NCBI GenBank assembly: GCA_937138475.1
Contig: CAKZPD010000005.1
Coordinates: 1 to 64,000 of the forward strand
Direction: 5' to 3'
From: an uncultured Sulfitobacter sp.
GTDB lineage: Bacteria; Pseudomonadota; Alphaproteobacteria; Rhodobacterales; Rhodobacteraceae
DNA length: 64,000 bases
Shown here: positions 1 to 8,597 of the stretch, piece by piece
Position numbering within the stretch: position 1 is the first letter of the stretch
Layout of the letters: each line of letters opens with the position of its first letter
Notes under the pieces: model-generated
What the model was told of the DNA's origin: nothing
Databases searched by the model: none
Seen by the model: the letters and a program-made list of their open reading frames with translations, nothing else
Translations under genes and position numbers: made by a program

Positions 1-32
1 CCGGCACCTGAAACAGGAACCCCTGTCAAGTT

Positions 33-1001
33 TTAGCGATCCAGCATCGCCCGCAGCTCGGCTGCGATATCCTGGCCTGCGGTCTGCGCTGTCACAGCCC
101 AGGCCGCGTCCATCGCCGCATGTTCATAATTGGCCGCGTCCTCGCCTGTCAGCTCAAGAAAGGTCCAGCCCTTGGCCTTCATCTGGGCCTGGCTTTCGGC
201 AATCGGGCCAGACCAGATCACGTCCATACGCGGGGCGAAATCTTCCCGCAGAAAGGCAGTGAGACGCGCCTGCACATCCGCCGGGATCTTGTCCCATGTG
301 CCCGCATTGACCAGCACCGGAAACCCTGCGCGATACACCCCCGGAGCAACGACGGTTTTGACCAGATCGCCAAATTGTTCGGCCTGACCCAATGGCCCCT
401 GCATGAACCCGTCAATGGCCCCGCGTTCAAGCGCGGTGTATATTTCACCCATCGGCAGCACGATTGGCTCTGCCCCGAGTGCCTGAACCAGGGGCAACAG
501 CGTCGGGAACACCCGGATACGTTTCCCCTTGAGGTCGCTAAGGCTTTGAATTTCTTCGCCCATATAGATGAAGAAGTTCAGCTCGGTTGCGGGAATTTCC
601 CCCAGAAACACCAGATCTTTTTCGGCGTGCAGTTCGGTCATCCGCTCGTGATAGTTGGTGGCGGCGATTTCATTATAGGTCTTGAAGGACAGGTTCATCG
701 TTCCCGATGTCGGGACCAACCCCTGATAATAGCTGGGGCTGGTATAGGTCATATCCATCGCGCCATTGCGAACGCCTTCGGCCTGTTTGAACGGCGGCAT
801 CACCTCGGGGCCACCGCGCCAGTTGATCTCAATCTCGCCGGCGAATTTCTCGTTTACTTCTTCAACGAAGCTTTTGAACGGGCCGTTGATATAGACCGGC
901 TTGGGGGCCAGCGTGACCGCATTGATCTTTACCGCATCTGCCAGAGCGGGCATGCCAGACAAGGCCAGCGCCAATGCGGCGGTCTTTAATAGATGTTTCA
1001 T
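33..1001 (-). CDS. TRAP transporter substrate-binding protein, DctP family
   Basis: Periplasmic binding protein that would capture a carboxylated substrate and hand it to a TRAP permease. It has 322 residues, the usual family length. Residues 1-21 are a signal peptide ending PALA; GKRIRVFPT (159-167) and ALERGAIDGFM (190-200) are typical of the DctP fold. An AGGGAGA ribosome site precedes the start. The DctQ/DctM permease genes are not in the window; the gene reads leftward and ends 32 bases from the edge, so they may follow outside. It diverges from an IclR gene across a region with an operator-like palindrome. The ligand is unknown; the shared operator with the ring-cleavage cluster suggests that pathway's substrate (inference). 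Confidence 0.9.
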   Translation of the reverse strand: MKHLLKTAALALALSGMPALADAVKINAVTLAPKPVYINGPFKSFVEEVNEKFAGEIEINWRGGPEVMPPFKQAEGVRNGAMDMTYTSPSYYQGLVPTSGTMNLSFKTYNEIAATNYHERMTELHAEKDLVFLGEIPATELNFFIYMGEEIQSLSDLKGKRIRVFPTLLPLVQALGAEPIVLPMGEIYTALERGAIDGFMQGPLGQAEQFGDLVKTVVAPGVYRAGFPVLVNAGTWDKIPADVQARLTAFLREDFAPRMDVIWSGPIAESQAQMKAKGWTFLELTGEDAANYEHAAMDAAWAVTAQTAGQDIAAELRAMLDR

Positions 1002-1350
1002 GATGTCTCCCTATCTTTGCGCTTTGTTCGGTTTTGGCTGAATACTGTGGCGGGCAACCATTATGGCCGCTGTCATTTGCCGGGCGGTGCGACCCCGATC
1101 GCATCGGCCGATGTGGCGCGCGGCGAAGGCAAAAGCGGCATCGACACACACGCGCGCGCCTTGCCTGTTTCAACCGTCCTGACCGCTTGCCTTGGCGTCG
1201 GCACAGTCCATTTTCCTCTTGATTAAGTTCTATATTGAACATAGTGTTCATAATGTAAGCAGGATGTTTTGCCCGGTCAACTGTTTTGTCAGGGCGGCGA
1301 TGCGTCCAGATCCAGTGGCCCAAGGACAAGAACCCGGAGCGCAAACCAAC
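1002..1350. other. Divergent intergenic region between dctP and iclR
   Basis: This 349-base stretch separates the divergent TRAP binding-protein and IclR genes. It is AT-richer than its surroundings around 1215-1265. It holds the operator-like palindrome at 1229-1256 listed separately. I see no convincing small gene in it. Upstream in-frame starts for the IclR gene exist at 1192 and 1300, so part of it could be coding. Confidence 0.6.
1229..1256. promoter_or_regulatory. Operator-like palindrome, site A
   Basis: TGAACA (1236-1241), a three-base spacer and TGTTCA (1245-1250) form a perfect inverted repeat. The 15 bases from 1229 (TCTATATTGAACATA) recur exactly at 23784-23798, and 23 of 28 positions match that site overall. 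It lies about 95-120 bases before the likely IclR start and about 230 bases before dctP. The simplest reading is the autoregulatory operator of the adjacent IclR protein; no binding data exist here. Confidence 0.65.
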
Positions 1351-2148
1351 GTGACACAAGAAACGAACATGCCGGCCTATGCGGTCCCGCCTGTCGAACG
1401 CGCCATAAAGCTTTTGCGCTATATTGGCGATGGGAATACCTGCCGGAACCTCAGCACTGTTTCGCGGGACCTCAAGATCAACCGCACCACGCTGATCCGC
1501 CTTATTCACACGCTGCTGGATCAGCATATGATCGAAGAATTGGCCGAAAAGGCCGGGTATCGGCTGGGCGTTGGTCTGGTCACGCTTGGGGCGCAGGCCA
1601 TCCAAGGGCGCGATCTGGTGCGCATTTGTCAGCCCGTGCTTCAGCACCTCAGCGAAACAACCGGGATGTCCGCGCATTTGGGGGTGCTGGATGGCGCGGA
1701 TATCGTATACCTCAGCCGGGTGGCGCCGAATTCACATCTGGTCAGCAATATACATGCCGGCGCCCGCCTTGGGGCGCATGCGTCGTCGATTGGGCGGGCG
1801 ATCCTTGCGCAGATGGACCAAGGCCGCATCGCCGCCCTGCTGAAAGATGCCCCCCTGACAGCCGTCACCCCCAAAACGCCAACGACGCTTGCCGCTGTCC
1901 TTCAGCAAGCCCAGGCAGATCACGCCAAAGGCTTTGCCTGGAGCGTCGGGAACTTTGAGGCGGGGATCGGATCATGCGGGGCGGCGATCTTTGATCACAG
2001 CGGGGCCGTCGTCGGGGCGCTAAACGTGTCCGGCCCCGACAGCCGCTTTACCGATCCCAGCGGCAGCGCCGCGATCAGCGCCGCAGTGTGCCAGGCCGCC
2101 CAAGACGCCAGCACGCGGTTGGGTGCATCGCCCGCCCCCGCGTCCTGA
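1351..2148 (+). CDS. IclR-family transcriptional regulator (first of three)
   Basis: IclR-type regulator with an N-terminal winged helix-turn-helix (PPVERAIKLLRYI, then LKINRTTLIRLIHTLL) and a C-terminal effector domain containing HLGVLDGADIVYLSRV and a GSCGAAIFDHSG segment. The start is uncertain: GTG 1351 has GGAG 12 bases upstream, ATG 1369 is closest to the usual family N-terminus, and ATG 1300 follows AGGGCGG. A palindrome upstream (site A) is repeated in front of the ring-cleavage genes near 23.7 kb, so this protein is the best candidate regulator of that pathway. The effector is unknown. Confidence 0.88.
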   Translation: MTQETNMPAYAVPPVERAIKLLRYIGDGNTCRNLSTVSRDLKINRTTLIRLIHTLLDQHMIEELAEKAGYRLGVGLVTLGAQAIQGRDLVRICQPVLQHLSETTGMSAHLGVLDGADIVYLSRVAPNSHLVSNIHAGARLGAHASSIGRAILAQMDQGRIAALLKDAPLTAVTPKTPTTLAAVLQQAQADHAKGFAWSVGNFEAGIGSCGAAIFDHSGAVVGALNVSGPDSRFTDPSGSAAISAAVCQAAQDASTRLGASPAPAS

Positions 2149-2163
2149 TCATCACAGCACCGC

Positions 2164-2186
2164 CCGGCCCAAGGCCGCCGGGCCGG
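2164..2186. terminator. Hairpin between convergent iclR and tctA
   Basis: CCGGCCC (2164-2170) pairs with GGGCCGG (2180-2186) across a nine-base loop and is followed by TTTAA. It sits between the ends of two convergent genes, so it may act as a bidirectional terminator, though the T-tract is short. Confidence 0.45.
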
Positions 2187-2187
2187 T

Positions 2188-3723
2188 TTAATCGCTGATT
2201 GCGCCCTCTTGGTCCTTTTTCAGGCGCATCCCGGCTTTGACCCGCGCGCCGATCAACAGCGGCAGCACAAAGCCGATGATGGCAATCGCCCAAAGGGTCA
2301 TGGCCAGCGGCGTATCGACCAGGGTCCACCAATTCCCGTTGTCGATGGTCACGGCGCGGCGCAGATTGTTTTCCATCGAATTACCCAACAGCGTGCCCAA
2401 GATAATCGGCACAAGCGGCACATCAAACTTGCGCAGCACCCAGCCCATCACCCCAAAGCCAATCATCACCATCAGATCAAAGCTGGACCCCGATATTCCA
2501 TAGATCCCGACAAAGCTGACCATCGCGACGATGGGCATCAAGATACGCGATGGAATCATCAGCACGCGGGTAAAGATACCAACCATCGGAATATTCATCG
2601 CCAACAGCATGAAATTCGCAATAAACAGCGCCGCAATCAGCCCCCAGACCACATCCGGGTTTTGGGTAAACAGCAGCGGCCCCGGCGTGATGTTCAGGCT
2701 AAGCAGCACCGCCAAAAGCACTGCGGTTGTGCCAGACCCCGGCACGCCCAGCGCCAGCATCGGCACCAAGGCACCGCCCGCCGCCGCGTTGTTGCCTGCC
2801 TCGGGGGCGGCAAGGCCGCGCGGATCGCCTGTGCCAAAGGTCTTCTCTTTGTCGACCAGACGCTTTTCCATCGAATAGCTGATGAACGATCCCAAAGACG
2901 CCCCGGCCCCCGGCAGCACCCCGGCAAGAAAGCCCAGAAATGACGTGCGCAACATGGTCGGCATACAGGCCTTGACCATCGACATCGGCGGATACAGCCG
3001 GCCCAGCCTTAGCTTGGATTTATCCGCTGTTCCGCCGTGGCGGTTTTCCAAAAAGATAAAGACCTCGGACAGGGCGAAAAGCCCGACAATGGCCACAAGG
3101 AAATCAAGACCATCGTAAAGATGAACCTCACCAAAGGTAAAGCGCGGCACGCCGGTTTGTGTGTCAACGCCAATGGTTGCCAAACCAAGCCCCAGCGCCG
3201 CCGCAAAGGCGGATTTGGCCTGGTTTGTCGATGACACACCGCCCAATGTCATAAAGGCCAGAGCAAACAGTGCGAAATATTCCGCCGGGCCAAACAACAG
3301 CGCGATCTTGACCAGTTGCGGCGCCAGAAGGATCAGACCCCAGGTGGCCAGGAACGCCCCGATAAACGAGGCAATCCCAGACAGGGACAGCGCCTCGCCA
3401 GCGAGGCCCTTTTGCGCCATCGGATACCCGTCCAGACAGGTCATCATTGCCGGTTCGTCGCCGGGAATATTCAACAGGATCGACGAAATCCGCCCCCCAT
3501 ACATCGCCCCGTAATAGACCGAGGTCAGCAAGATCAGCGAGGGCGTCGCCCCAAGCCCCAGCGTAAACGCCAGGGGGATCAAGATCGCCACCCCGTTGGA
3601 TGGCCCAAGCCCCGGCAGCGCCCCCATAACCGTGCCCAAAAAACAGCCCAGCAGGGCCAAAAGCAGGTTCTGCCAGGTCAGCGCAATGGCAAAGCCATCG
3701 GCAAGATTAGACATCAGTTCCAT
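2188..3723 (-). CDS. tctA: Tripartite tricarboxylate transporter large permease TctA
   Basis: Large membrane subunit of a tripartite tricarboxylate transporter, 511 residues, the expected length. It is hydrophobic throughout with about a dozen predicted membrane segments. The N-terminal GALPGLGPSNGVAILIP (residues 34-50) is the conserved TctA signature, and a second loop LPGAGASLGSFIS lies mid-protein. It is the last gene of the leftward tctC-tctB-tctA set, starting three bases after the tctB stop. The substrate class (citrate, tartrate, aromatic acid or other) cannot be told from the sequence. Confidence 0.95.
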   Translation of the reverse strand: MELMSNLADGFAIALTWQNLLLALLGCFLGTVMGALPGLGPSNGVAILIPLAFTLGLGATPSLILLTSVYYGAMYGGRISSILLNIPGDEPAMMTCLDGYPMAQKGLAGEALSLSGIASFIGAFLATWGLILLAPQLVKIALLFGPAEYFALFALAFMTLGGVSSTNQAKSAFAAALGLGLATIGVDTQTGVPRFTFGEVHLYDGLDFLVAIVGLFALSEVFIFLENRHGGTADKSKLRLGRLYPPMSMVKACMPTMLRTSFLGFLAGVLPGAGASLGSFISYSMEKRLVDKEKTFGTGDPRGLAAPEAGNNAAAGGALVPMLALGVPGSGTTAVLLAVLLSLNITPGPLLFTQNPDVVWGLIAALFIANFMLLAMNIPMVGIFTRVLMIPSRILMPIVAMVSFVGIYGISGSSFDLMVMIGFGVMGWVLRKFDVPLVPIILGTLLGNSMENNLRRAVTIDNGNWWTLVDTPLAMTLWAIAIIGFVLPLLIGARVKAGMRLKKDQEGAISD

Positions 3724-3726
3724 TGA

Positions 3727-4158
3727 TCAAAACCCCCATGGGCCGCGCGCAAGCGACAGGCCAAGAATCAGGTGAAAGACAGCATAAATGCCAACCGACG
3801 TTCCCGCCCCCACCGCGACGGCTTCGGCCGGGCCGGATCCAAGCCGCCAGGTCAGATACGCCGCCGCACAGGCGGTGGCCAAAACGAACCCGGCCACGGG
3901 CAACAGCTTGGCATAGATCAGCATAACCACCACGGCGGCGGCAATTTCGGTCAGGCGCCCCAGGGACGGCCAATCGGGTTCGGCATCCGGGCGCAGCGCG
4001 ATGATCGCGCTTGATATGCCAAGGACGGCGGCGATGATCAGCGGAAAGGCCTTTGGGCCAACGGCATCGGACAAAAAGCTTTCCTCGATCGCGAGGGCGG
4101 CAAACACATAGCCAAACGCGAGGATCATACCGACAACCCCAAAGATACGGTTGCTCAT
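3727..4158 (-). CDS. tctB: Tripartite tricarboxylate transporter small permease TctB
   Basis: Small membrane subunit, 143 residues with about four predicted transmembrane helices. The start at 4158 is chosen because AAGGAA lies just upstream; the open frame extends to 4221, but that longer start lies inside a strong hairpin. SEFLSDAVGPKAFPLII-like residues near the N-terminus match the family. It would form the membrane unit with TctA and receive ligand from TctC. Confidence 0.9.
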   Translation of the reverse strand: MSNRIFGVVGMILAFGYVFAALAIEESFLSDAVGPKAFPLIIAAVLGISSAIIALRPDAEPDWPSLGRLTEIAAAVVVMLIYAKLLPVAGFVLATACAAAYLTWRLGSGPAEAVAVGAGTSVGIYAVFHLILGLSLARGPWGF

Positions 4159-4200
4159 GGCGAATTCCTTTCGGGTCAAAAGGGCGGACACTGGAAGATT

Positions 4201-4232
4201 GGGCGGGCGCCAGTTGTGCATGGCGCCCGCCC
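4201..4232 (-). repeat. Strong intercistronic hairpin between tctC and tctB
   Basis: GGGCGGGCGCC (4201-4211) and GGCGCCCGCCC (4222-4232) are perfect inverted repeats with a ten-base loop. It lies between the binding-protein gene and the permease genes. Hairpins in this position commonly protect the binding-protein mRNA end, giving more binding protein than permease; there is no T-tract, so full termination is unlikely. Confidence 0.55.
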
Positions 4233-4276
4233 AGTGCTGGGCTCAGAACCGGGCCCGTTGGTGGGCCTGCTCCGGC

Positions 4277-5245
4277 TTACTTGATGATGCCAATCTCGCG
4301 CGAGATTGACTGGATCTCGGCAACCGAGTCGGCGACAAAGGCCTCAAAGGCGGCGCCTTGCAGGTTCAGCGGCGCCAATCCATTGGCGGCCATGACCTCT
4401 TGCCATTGCGACGAACCGTAAAGGTCTGCGATCTTGGACACCCATGCGTCATAGGCCGCGTCGCTCATGTCGCCGGGGGCGTAAAATCCGCGCCAATTCG
4501 CGCCGATTGCATCAACGCCTTGCTCCTTGGCAGTCGGGAACTTGCTAAAGGCGCCGGGCAGACGTTCGGGGGACAGAACCGCCAGAACCCGGATATCGCC
4601 GCTGTCGACAAAGCCCTTTGCCTCGGAAATGTCGCCGGTGAACGCCTGCACCGATCCAGCCAAAAGCTGGGTCACGGCCTCGCCGCCGCCATCAAAGGCG
4701 ATGTATTTGACCGACCGCACATCGTCGATGCCATAGGCGTTGGTGGCGATCAGAACCTTCAGATGGTCCCAGCCCCCAACAGCCGATCCGCCGGCGATGG
4801 AAACCGATGTCGGGTCAGACTTGATCTGGTCAAGCAGCGCCGTCAGGGATGTGACTTCGCTGTCGGCTGCGACCGCAATCACACCATAGTCGGCACCAAT
4901 GGTCGCCAACCAGCGCACCTGATCCATGGAATTGCCCGGATAGGCCCCCTGCGCCAGACGGGTGGCTGTCGCGGTTGACGCCGCGACGATCAATTCGTCA
5001 TCGCCGCCCCGCTTGTTGACCACCTCGGCAAAGGCCACGCCGCCGCCGCCACCCGCCAGGTTGACCACCTGCATTGTGGACCCGATCAGCCCCAGATCCT
5101 GCATGGTTTTACCCACCTGACGGCAGGTAAAGTCCCAGCCGCCCCCCGGATTGGCCGGCGCGATACATTCCTGCGCAGACGCGCCAAGGCCCGAAATTGA
5201 CAAAAGACCGGCGGCCAAAACGCCGCGAACTGACATAAGTTTCAT
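4277..5245 (-). CDS. tctC: Tripartite tricarboxylate transporter binding protein TctC
   Basis: Periplasmic binding protein of the TctC (Bug) family, 322 residues. Residues 1-24 are a signal peptide ending GASA, followed by APANPGGGWDFTCR, the family's ligand-loop signature. A strong AAGGAGGAA ribosome site precedes the start. It is the first gene of tctCBA and diverges from the tctDE two-component genes, the usual arrangement in which the sensor kinase controls tctCBA in response to ligand. Confidence 0.95.
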   Translation of the reverse strand: MKLMSVRGVLAAGLLSISGLGASAQECIAPANPGGGWDFTCRQVGKTMQDLGLIGSTMQVVNLAGGGGGVAFAEVVNKRGGDDELIVAASTATATRLAQGAYPGNSMDQVRWLATIGADYGVIAVAADSEVTSLTALLDQIKSDPTSVSIAGGSAVGGWDHLKVLIATNAYGIDDVRSVKYIAFDGGGEAVTQLLAGSVQAFTGDISEAKGFVDSGDIRVLAVLSPERLPGAFSKFPTAKEQGVDAIGANWRGFYAPGDMSDAAYDAWVSKIADLYGSSQWQEVMAANGLAPLNLQGAAFEAFVADSVAEIQSISREIGIIK

Positions 5246-5394
5246 GTATTCCTCCTTAAGGTATGCGCGATGACCGTCTTTGCATCGGCATGTCTCCCCG
5301 CCTGGTCTGGGCCGTGCGGCCTCTTTTCAGCGGGTTGAGGATGTGTAACCAATGTTCCTGTCGCGAACCTGTCGTCGCTGACGAAGGAGGTGCA

Positions 5395-6072
5395 ATGCGG
5401 ATTCTTTTGGTCGAAGATGCGCAGGATTTGGCCGAAGGTGTGATCGCCCATCTGACCCGTGCCGGGCTGGTTTGTGATCTGGCCAAGTCGCTTGAGACGG
5501 CGCGCGATTGCTGCGCGGTGCAGCGCTATGATGCCATCGTTCTTGATATCAATTTGCCCGACGGTTCGGGCCTGGAATTGTTGCGCAACATGCGCGCCAC
5601 CAAAGACCGCACGCCGGTGCTGATGCTGACGGCTTTGGTTTCGGTTGACGACCGGGTTCAGGCCCTTGACCAAGGCGCCGATGATTATCTGGGCAAACCC
5701 TTTGACCAACGCGAGCTTGAGGCCCGGCTGAGGGCGCTTGTCCGCCGCGAGGCCGCCGATAAACACGAAGCCATCGAATTGGGATCATTGCGATATTTGC
5801 TGCGCGACAGGCGGGCCACCTTGGGCGAACGGCGGCTGGACCTGACCCGCCGCGAGGCCATGATGCTGGATGTGCTGATCCGCCATCGCGGGCAATATGT
5901 GTCGAAATCCCGGCTGTATGATTCGCTCTATAGTTTTGATGATGCCGATGTCGGCGTCAACGCGATCGAGCTGTATATCGCCCGTCTGCGCAAGCGGTTC
6001 GCCGGCAGCGATGTCGCCATCACAACCCAACGCGGGGTGGGGTATCGGATTGGGCTTGCGGATGGGATCTGA
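5395..6072 (+). CDS. tctD: Response regulator, TctD/OmpR family
   Basis: DNA-binding response regulator of 225 residues. The receiver domain has the acidic pocket E7/D8, phosphoacceptor D51 (IVLDINLPDG) and the conserved lysine in LGKPFDQRE; the C-terminal half is an OmpR-type winged helix (LTRREAMMLDVL, then TTQRGVGYRIG). ATG 5395 is chosen over the upstream in-frame ATG because AAGGAGGTGC lies directly before it. It overlaps the kinase gene by 11 bases and diverges from tctC, so tctCBA is the probable target. Confidence 0.95.
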   Translation: MRILLVEDAQDLAEGVIAHLTRAGLVCDLAKSLETARDCCAVQRYDAIVLDINLPDGSGLELLRNMRATKDRTPVLMLTALVSVDDRVQALDQGADDYLGKPFDQRELEARLRALVRREAADKHEAIELGSLRYLLRDRRATLGERRLDLTRREAMMLDVLIRHRGQYVSKSRLYDSLYSFDDADVGVNAIELYIARLRKRFAGSDVAITTQRGVGYRIGLADGI

Positions 6073-7432
6073 TCCCCGCCCAGCCCGCGCGCTTTCGACC
6101 CGCGTGTTGCTGGCGGTGCTGACGATTTTGCTGCTTGGCGGGGTGATGGTGGCCGGATCAATCTGGTGGACCAGCCGCGAAGCCGCGCGCCAAAGCTATG
6201 ACCGGATATTGCTGGGCGCGGCCAACGATATCGCCGAATCGATTCGCATTCAGGGCGCAGCCCCACAGGTTGTTTTGCCCATCTCGGCCTTTGAGCTGTT
6301 GGCCCAGGCGCCCGAAGACCGGATATTTTATGCCGTGCGCGGCCCGGCAGGGGCGCTGATCACCGGCTTGGACACGGATATCCCCTTTGACACCCCCGAA
6401 GGGTTTTTTGACGCCATGCTGCACGATGAGCCGGCGCGGTTTGTCCGGGTGACGCGCCGCTTTGTGGAACGCAACTTTTCCGGGTCGGTTCAGGTGATCG
6501 TCGGGCAAACCCTGCGGGCGCGGCAAGCGATGACCGCCACCCTCAGCTGGAATGCGCTTTGGCCGATGGGCCTGGCGGGAATCGCGCTGTTGTTGATTGC
6601 CTGGGCCGTGGTGCGCCGGGCATTGCGTCCGCTGGATGCGATCACCGATGATCTGGCCCGGCGCGATCCCTATGACCTGACGGCCATCCCGGTCGAGGGG
6701 CTGCCCCACGAATTGCAAGTCACCCTGGGGGCGATCAATCGCTTTATGGCCCGTCTGGAAAGCCAATTCGAAGCCATGCGCAATCTGATCTCGGATACGG
6801 CCCATCAACTGCGCACGCCGGTCGCCGCCATCCGTGTACAAGCCGAGGCCGCCCACGCAGAACGCCAAGGCGCCGGTCAGGCGCTTGACCGGTTGTTGCT
6901 GCGTACGCGGTCCCTGGGCCAGCTGCTGGATCAGTTGCTTAACCGCGCCTTGGTCGTGCATCGCACCGACAGCGTGCCGCGCCGGGCGGTGGACCTGCGC
7001 GAGGTCGCGCTTGATATTACCGAACGCGAAGATCACGCGTTGTTGGCGCCCAAGGTGTCGGTGCGGCTTGAAATCGGTGAAGATCCGCTTTTTGTGCGCG
7101 GCGACGCGTTCTCGCTGGGCGAGGCGGGGCGCAACCTGCTGAACAACGCAGTGCGGCACGGGGTTTCCCCAATTACGATCGGTGCGCAAGAACACGCCGG
7201 CAAGGCGCGGCTGTGGGTGCGCGACAGCGGCCCCGGCCCAAGCCCGGCCCTGCTGGCACAGCTTGGCAGCCGCTTTAACCGCAGCGCCGGCACCCGCGAA
7301 ATCAGCAGCGGTATCGGCCTGTCGATTGTCGATGCCGTGGCCAAGGCTTTTGGCGGCACACTGGAAACCAGCACGGATGATGACGGATTTTGCATCGCAT
7401 TGGTCCTGCCAATTCACGAGGCCCCCCAATGA
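6062..7432 (+). CDS. tctE: Sensor histidine kinase, TctE type
   Basis: Inner-membrane histidine kinase of 456 residues. A transmembrane helix near residues 14-32, a periplasmic domain of about 130 residues and a second helix near 160-180 precede the kinase core. H248 (SDTAHQLRTP) is the phospho-accepting histidine; the N box (NLLNNAVRHG) and G boxes (RDSGPGP, GIGLSIV) follow. It overlaps tctD by 11 bases and the next binding-protein gene by four (ATGA). It should sense the TctCBA substrate. Confidence 0.94.
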   Translation: MGSDPRPARALSTRVLLAVLTILLLGGVMVAGSIWWTSREAARQSYDRILLGAANDIAESIRIQGAAPQVVLPISAFELLAQAPEDRIFYAVRGPAGALITGLDTDIPFDTPEGFFDAMLHDEPARFVRVTRRFVERNFSGSVQVIVGQTLRARQAMTATLSWNALWPMGLAGIALLLIAWAVVRRALRPLDAITDDLARRDPYDLTAIPVEGLPHELQVTLGAINRFMARLESQFEAMRNLISDTAHQLRTPVAAIRVQAEAAHAERQGAGQALDRLLLRTRSLGQLLDQLLNRALVVHRTDSVPRRAVDLREVALDITEREDHALLAPKVSVRLEIGEDPLFVRGDAFSLGEAGRNLLNNAVRHGVSPITIGAQEHAGKARLWVRDSGPGPSPALLAQLGSRFNRSAGTREISSGIGLSIVDAVAKAFGGTLETSTDDDGFCIALVLPIHEAPQ

Positions 7433-8463
7433 CATGGCTGCGCGTTTTTCTGGTGTTGTTTTTGGTGCCTGTGCCGCTTGCCGCGCAAGAAGACATCGCA
7501 CGCTTTGGCGCCGGACCACAGCCGTTCTTGATCCGATCGACCACGGATATCGCAATTATCCGCCCCTTGATCCAACGGTTTGCCGACACGCGGCCGGATC
7601 TGACAATCACCTATGAGCAATGGGGCTCAAACGCCTTGTTTGATCGCAGCCGCGCCGACTGTCGCCAGCAATCGCAACCGGCCGATGCCGTTCTGTCATC
7701 GGCGGTGCAACAAATGGTCTGGCTGGTCAACGCCGCCTGCGCCCAGCCGCATCGGTCTGATGTGACCGCCCAGTTGCCCCAGACCCGGCGCTGGCGCGAT
7801 GAACTGTGGGGGATCACATTGGAACCGGCGGTGATCGCATATAACCGCACCGCATTTTCCGGCGGCACCGTCCCCAAAAGCCGCTTTGCCCTGCTTGATG
7901 CTTTGCGCGCCGACCCGGAACGCTTTCGCAATCGTATCGCCACATATGACATTGCCACCTCGGGGCTTGGGTTCCTGTTCGCGTTCAGCGACAGCCTTGA
8001 GGCCACAACCTTCGGCGCGCTTTTGGAAAGCTTTGCCCGCGTCGATGCCGTCGCGACCTGCTGTTCCGCCGAGATCATAACCGGGGTGGCAAACGGGCGA
8101 TATCTGGTCGCCTATAATGTGCTTGGGTCTTATGTCGCCAGCGCCAACCACCCCGAAGTGGGCGTCATCCTGCCGGAAGATTACACATTGGTCCTGTCGC
8201 GCGCCTTTATGATCCCGCGCGGGGCACGGCAGGCGCAGGCTGCTGCGGCGCTCCTTGATTTTCTGCTGACACCCGAGGCCCAGGCCATGCTGACGCAGGT
8301 GGGGTTGGTGTTTTCGCTGGATGCGGCGGAAACCGGGCTGGCCGCCAGCGCCCGGCGCCCGATTGCCCTGTCACCGTCTTTGATGGTCGGGCTGGACGCG
8401 GCGCGGCGTCAACAGCTGCTGGATGCGTGGTCAGAAACCTTTCAGCCCGGTTGGTTGCCATGA
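7429..8463 (+). CDS. Periplasmic solute-binding protein coupled to tctDE
   Basis: Exported binding protein of 344 residues; residues 1-19 form a signal peptide ending PLAAQ. The layout resembles iron/spermidine-type ABC binding proteins (LTITYEQWGSNALFD, ELWGITLEPAVIAYN, and a C-terminal AQAAAALLDFLLTPEAQAML). No ABC permease or ATPase gene is near. It is joined to the kinase gene by an ATGA overlap, so it may feed ligand to the sensor rather than to a transporter (inference). Three cysteines lie in the mature part. The ligand is unknown. Confidence 0.8.
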   Translation: MTWLRVFLVLFLVPVPLAAQEDIARFGAGPQPFLIRSTTDIAIIRPLIQRFADTRPDLTITYEQWGSNALFDRSRADCRQQSQPADAVLSSAVQQMVWLVNAACAQPHRSDVTAQLPQTRRWRDELWGITLEPAVIAYNRTAFSGGTVPKSRFALLDALRADPERFRNRIATYDIATSGLGFLFAFSDSLEATTFGALLESFARVDAVATCCSAEIITGVANGRYLVAYNVLGSYVASANHPEVGVILPEDYTLVLSRAFMIPRGARQAQAAAALLDFLLTPEAQAMLTQVGLVFSLDAAETGLAASARRPIALSPSLMVGLDAARRQQLLDAWSETFQPGWLP

Positions 8464-8506
8464 CCGGCGCCGCCAGCCGCCCCAGAAGAAAGACCCCCGC
8501 CCCGGC

Positions 8507-8531
8507 ATTTGTGCCACCAGGCGGCACAAAT
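8507..8531. repeat. Perfect 9-bp inverted repeat before the sulfatase operon
   Basis: ATTTGTGCC (8507-8515) and GGCACAAAT (8523-8531) are separated by seven bases. The repeat lies after the tctDE-linked gene and just upstream of the FNR-type box. It could be a terminator for the preceding operon, but it has no T-tract, or a second operator for the sulfatase genes. Confidence 0.5.
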
Positions 8532-8537
8532 TGGTAT

Positions 8538-8551
8538 TTGATATAGATCAA
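8538..8551. promoter_or_regulatory. FNR/FnrL-type box
   Basis: TTGAT-ATAG-ATCAA is a perfect match to the FNR consensus TTGATNNNNATCAA. Its centre is about 54 bases before the sulfatase start at 8598, close to where an activator would sit if transcription starts some 10-15 bases before the gene. FnrL or another CRP/FNR-family protein is the expected ligand. Confidence 0.6.
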
Positions 8552-8597
8552 ACACCGCTCTGTGGCATCTTGCCCGCACATCAAAAGGAAAAGCGCG

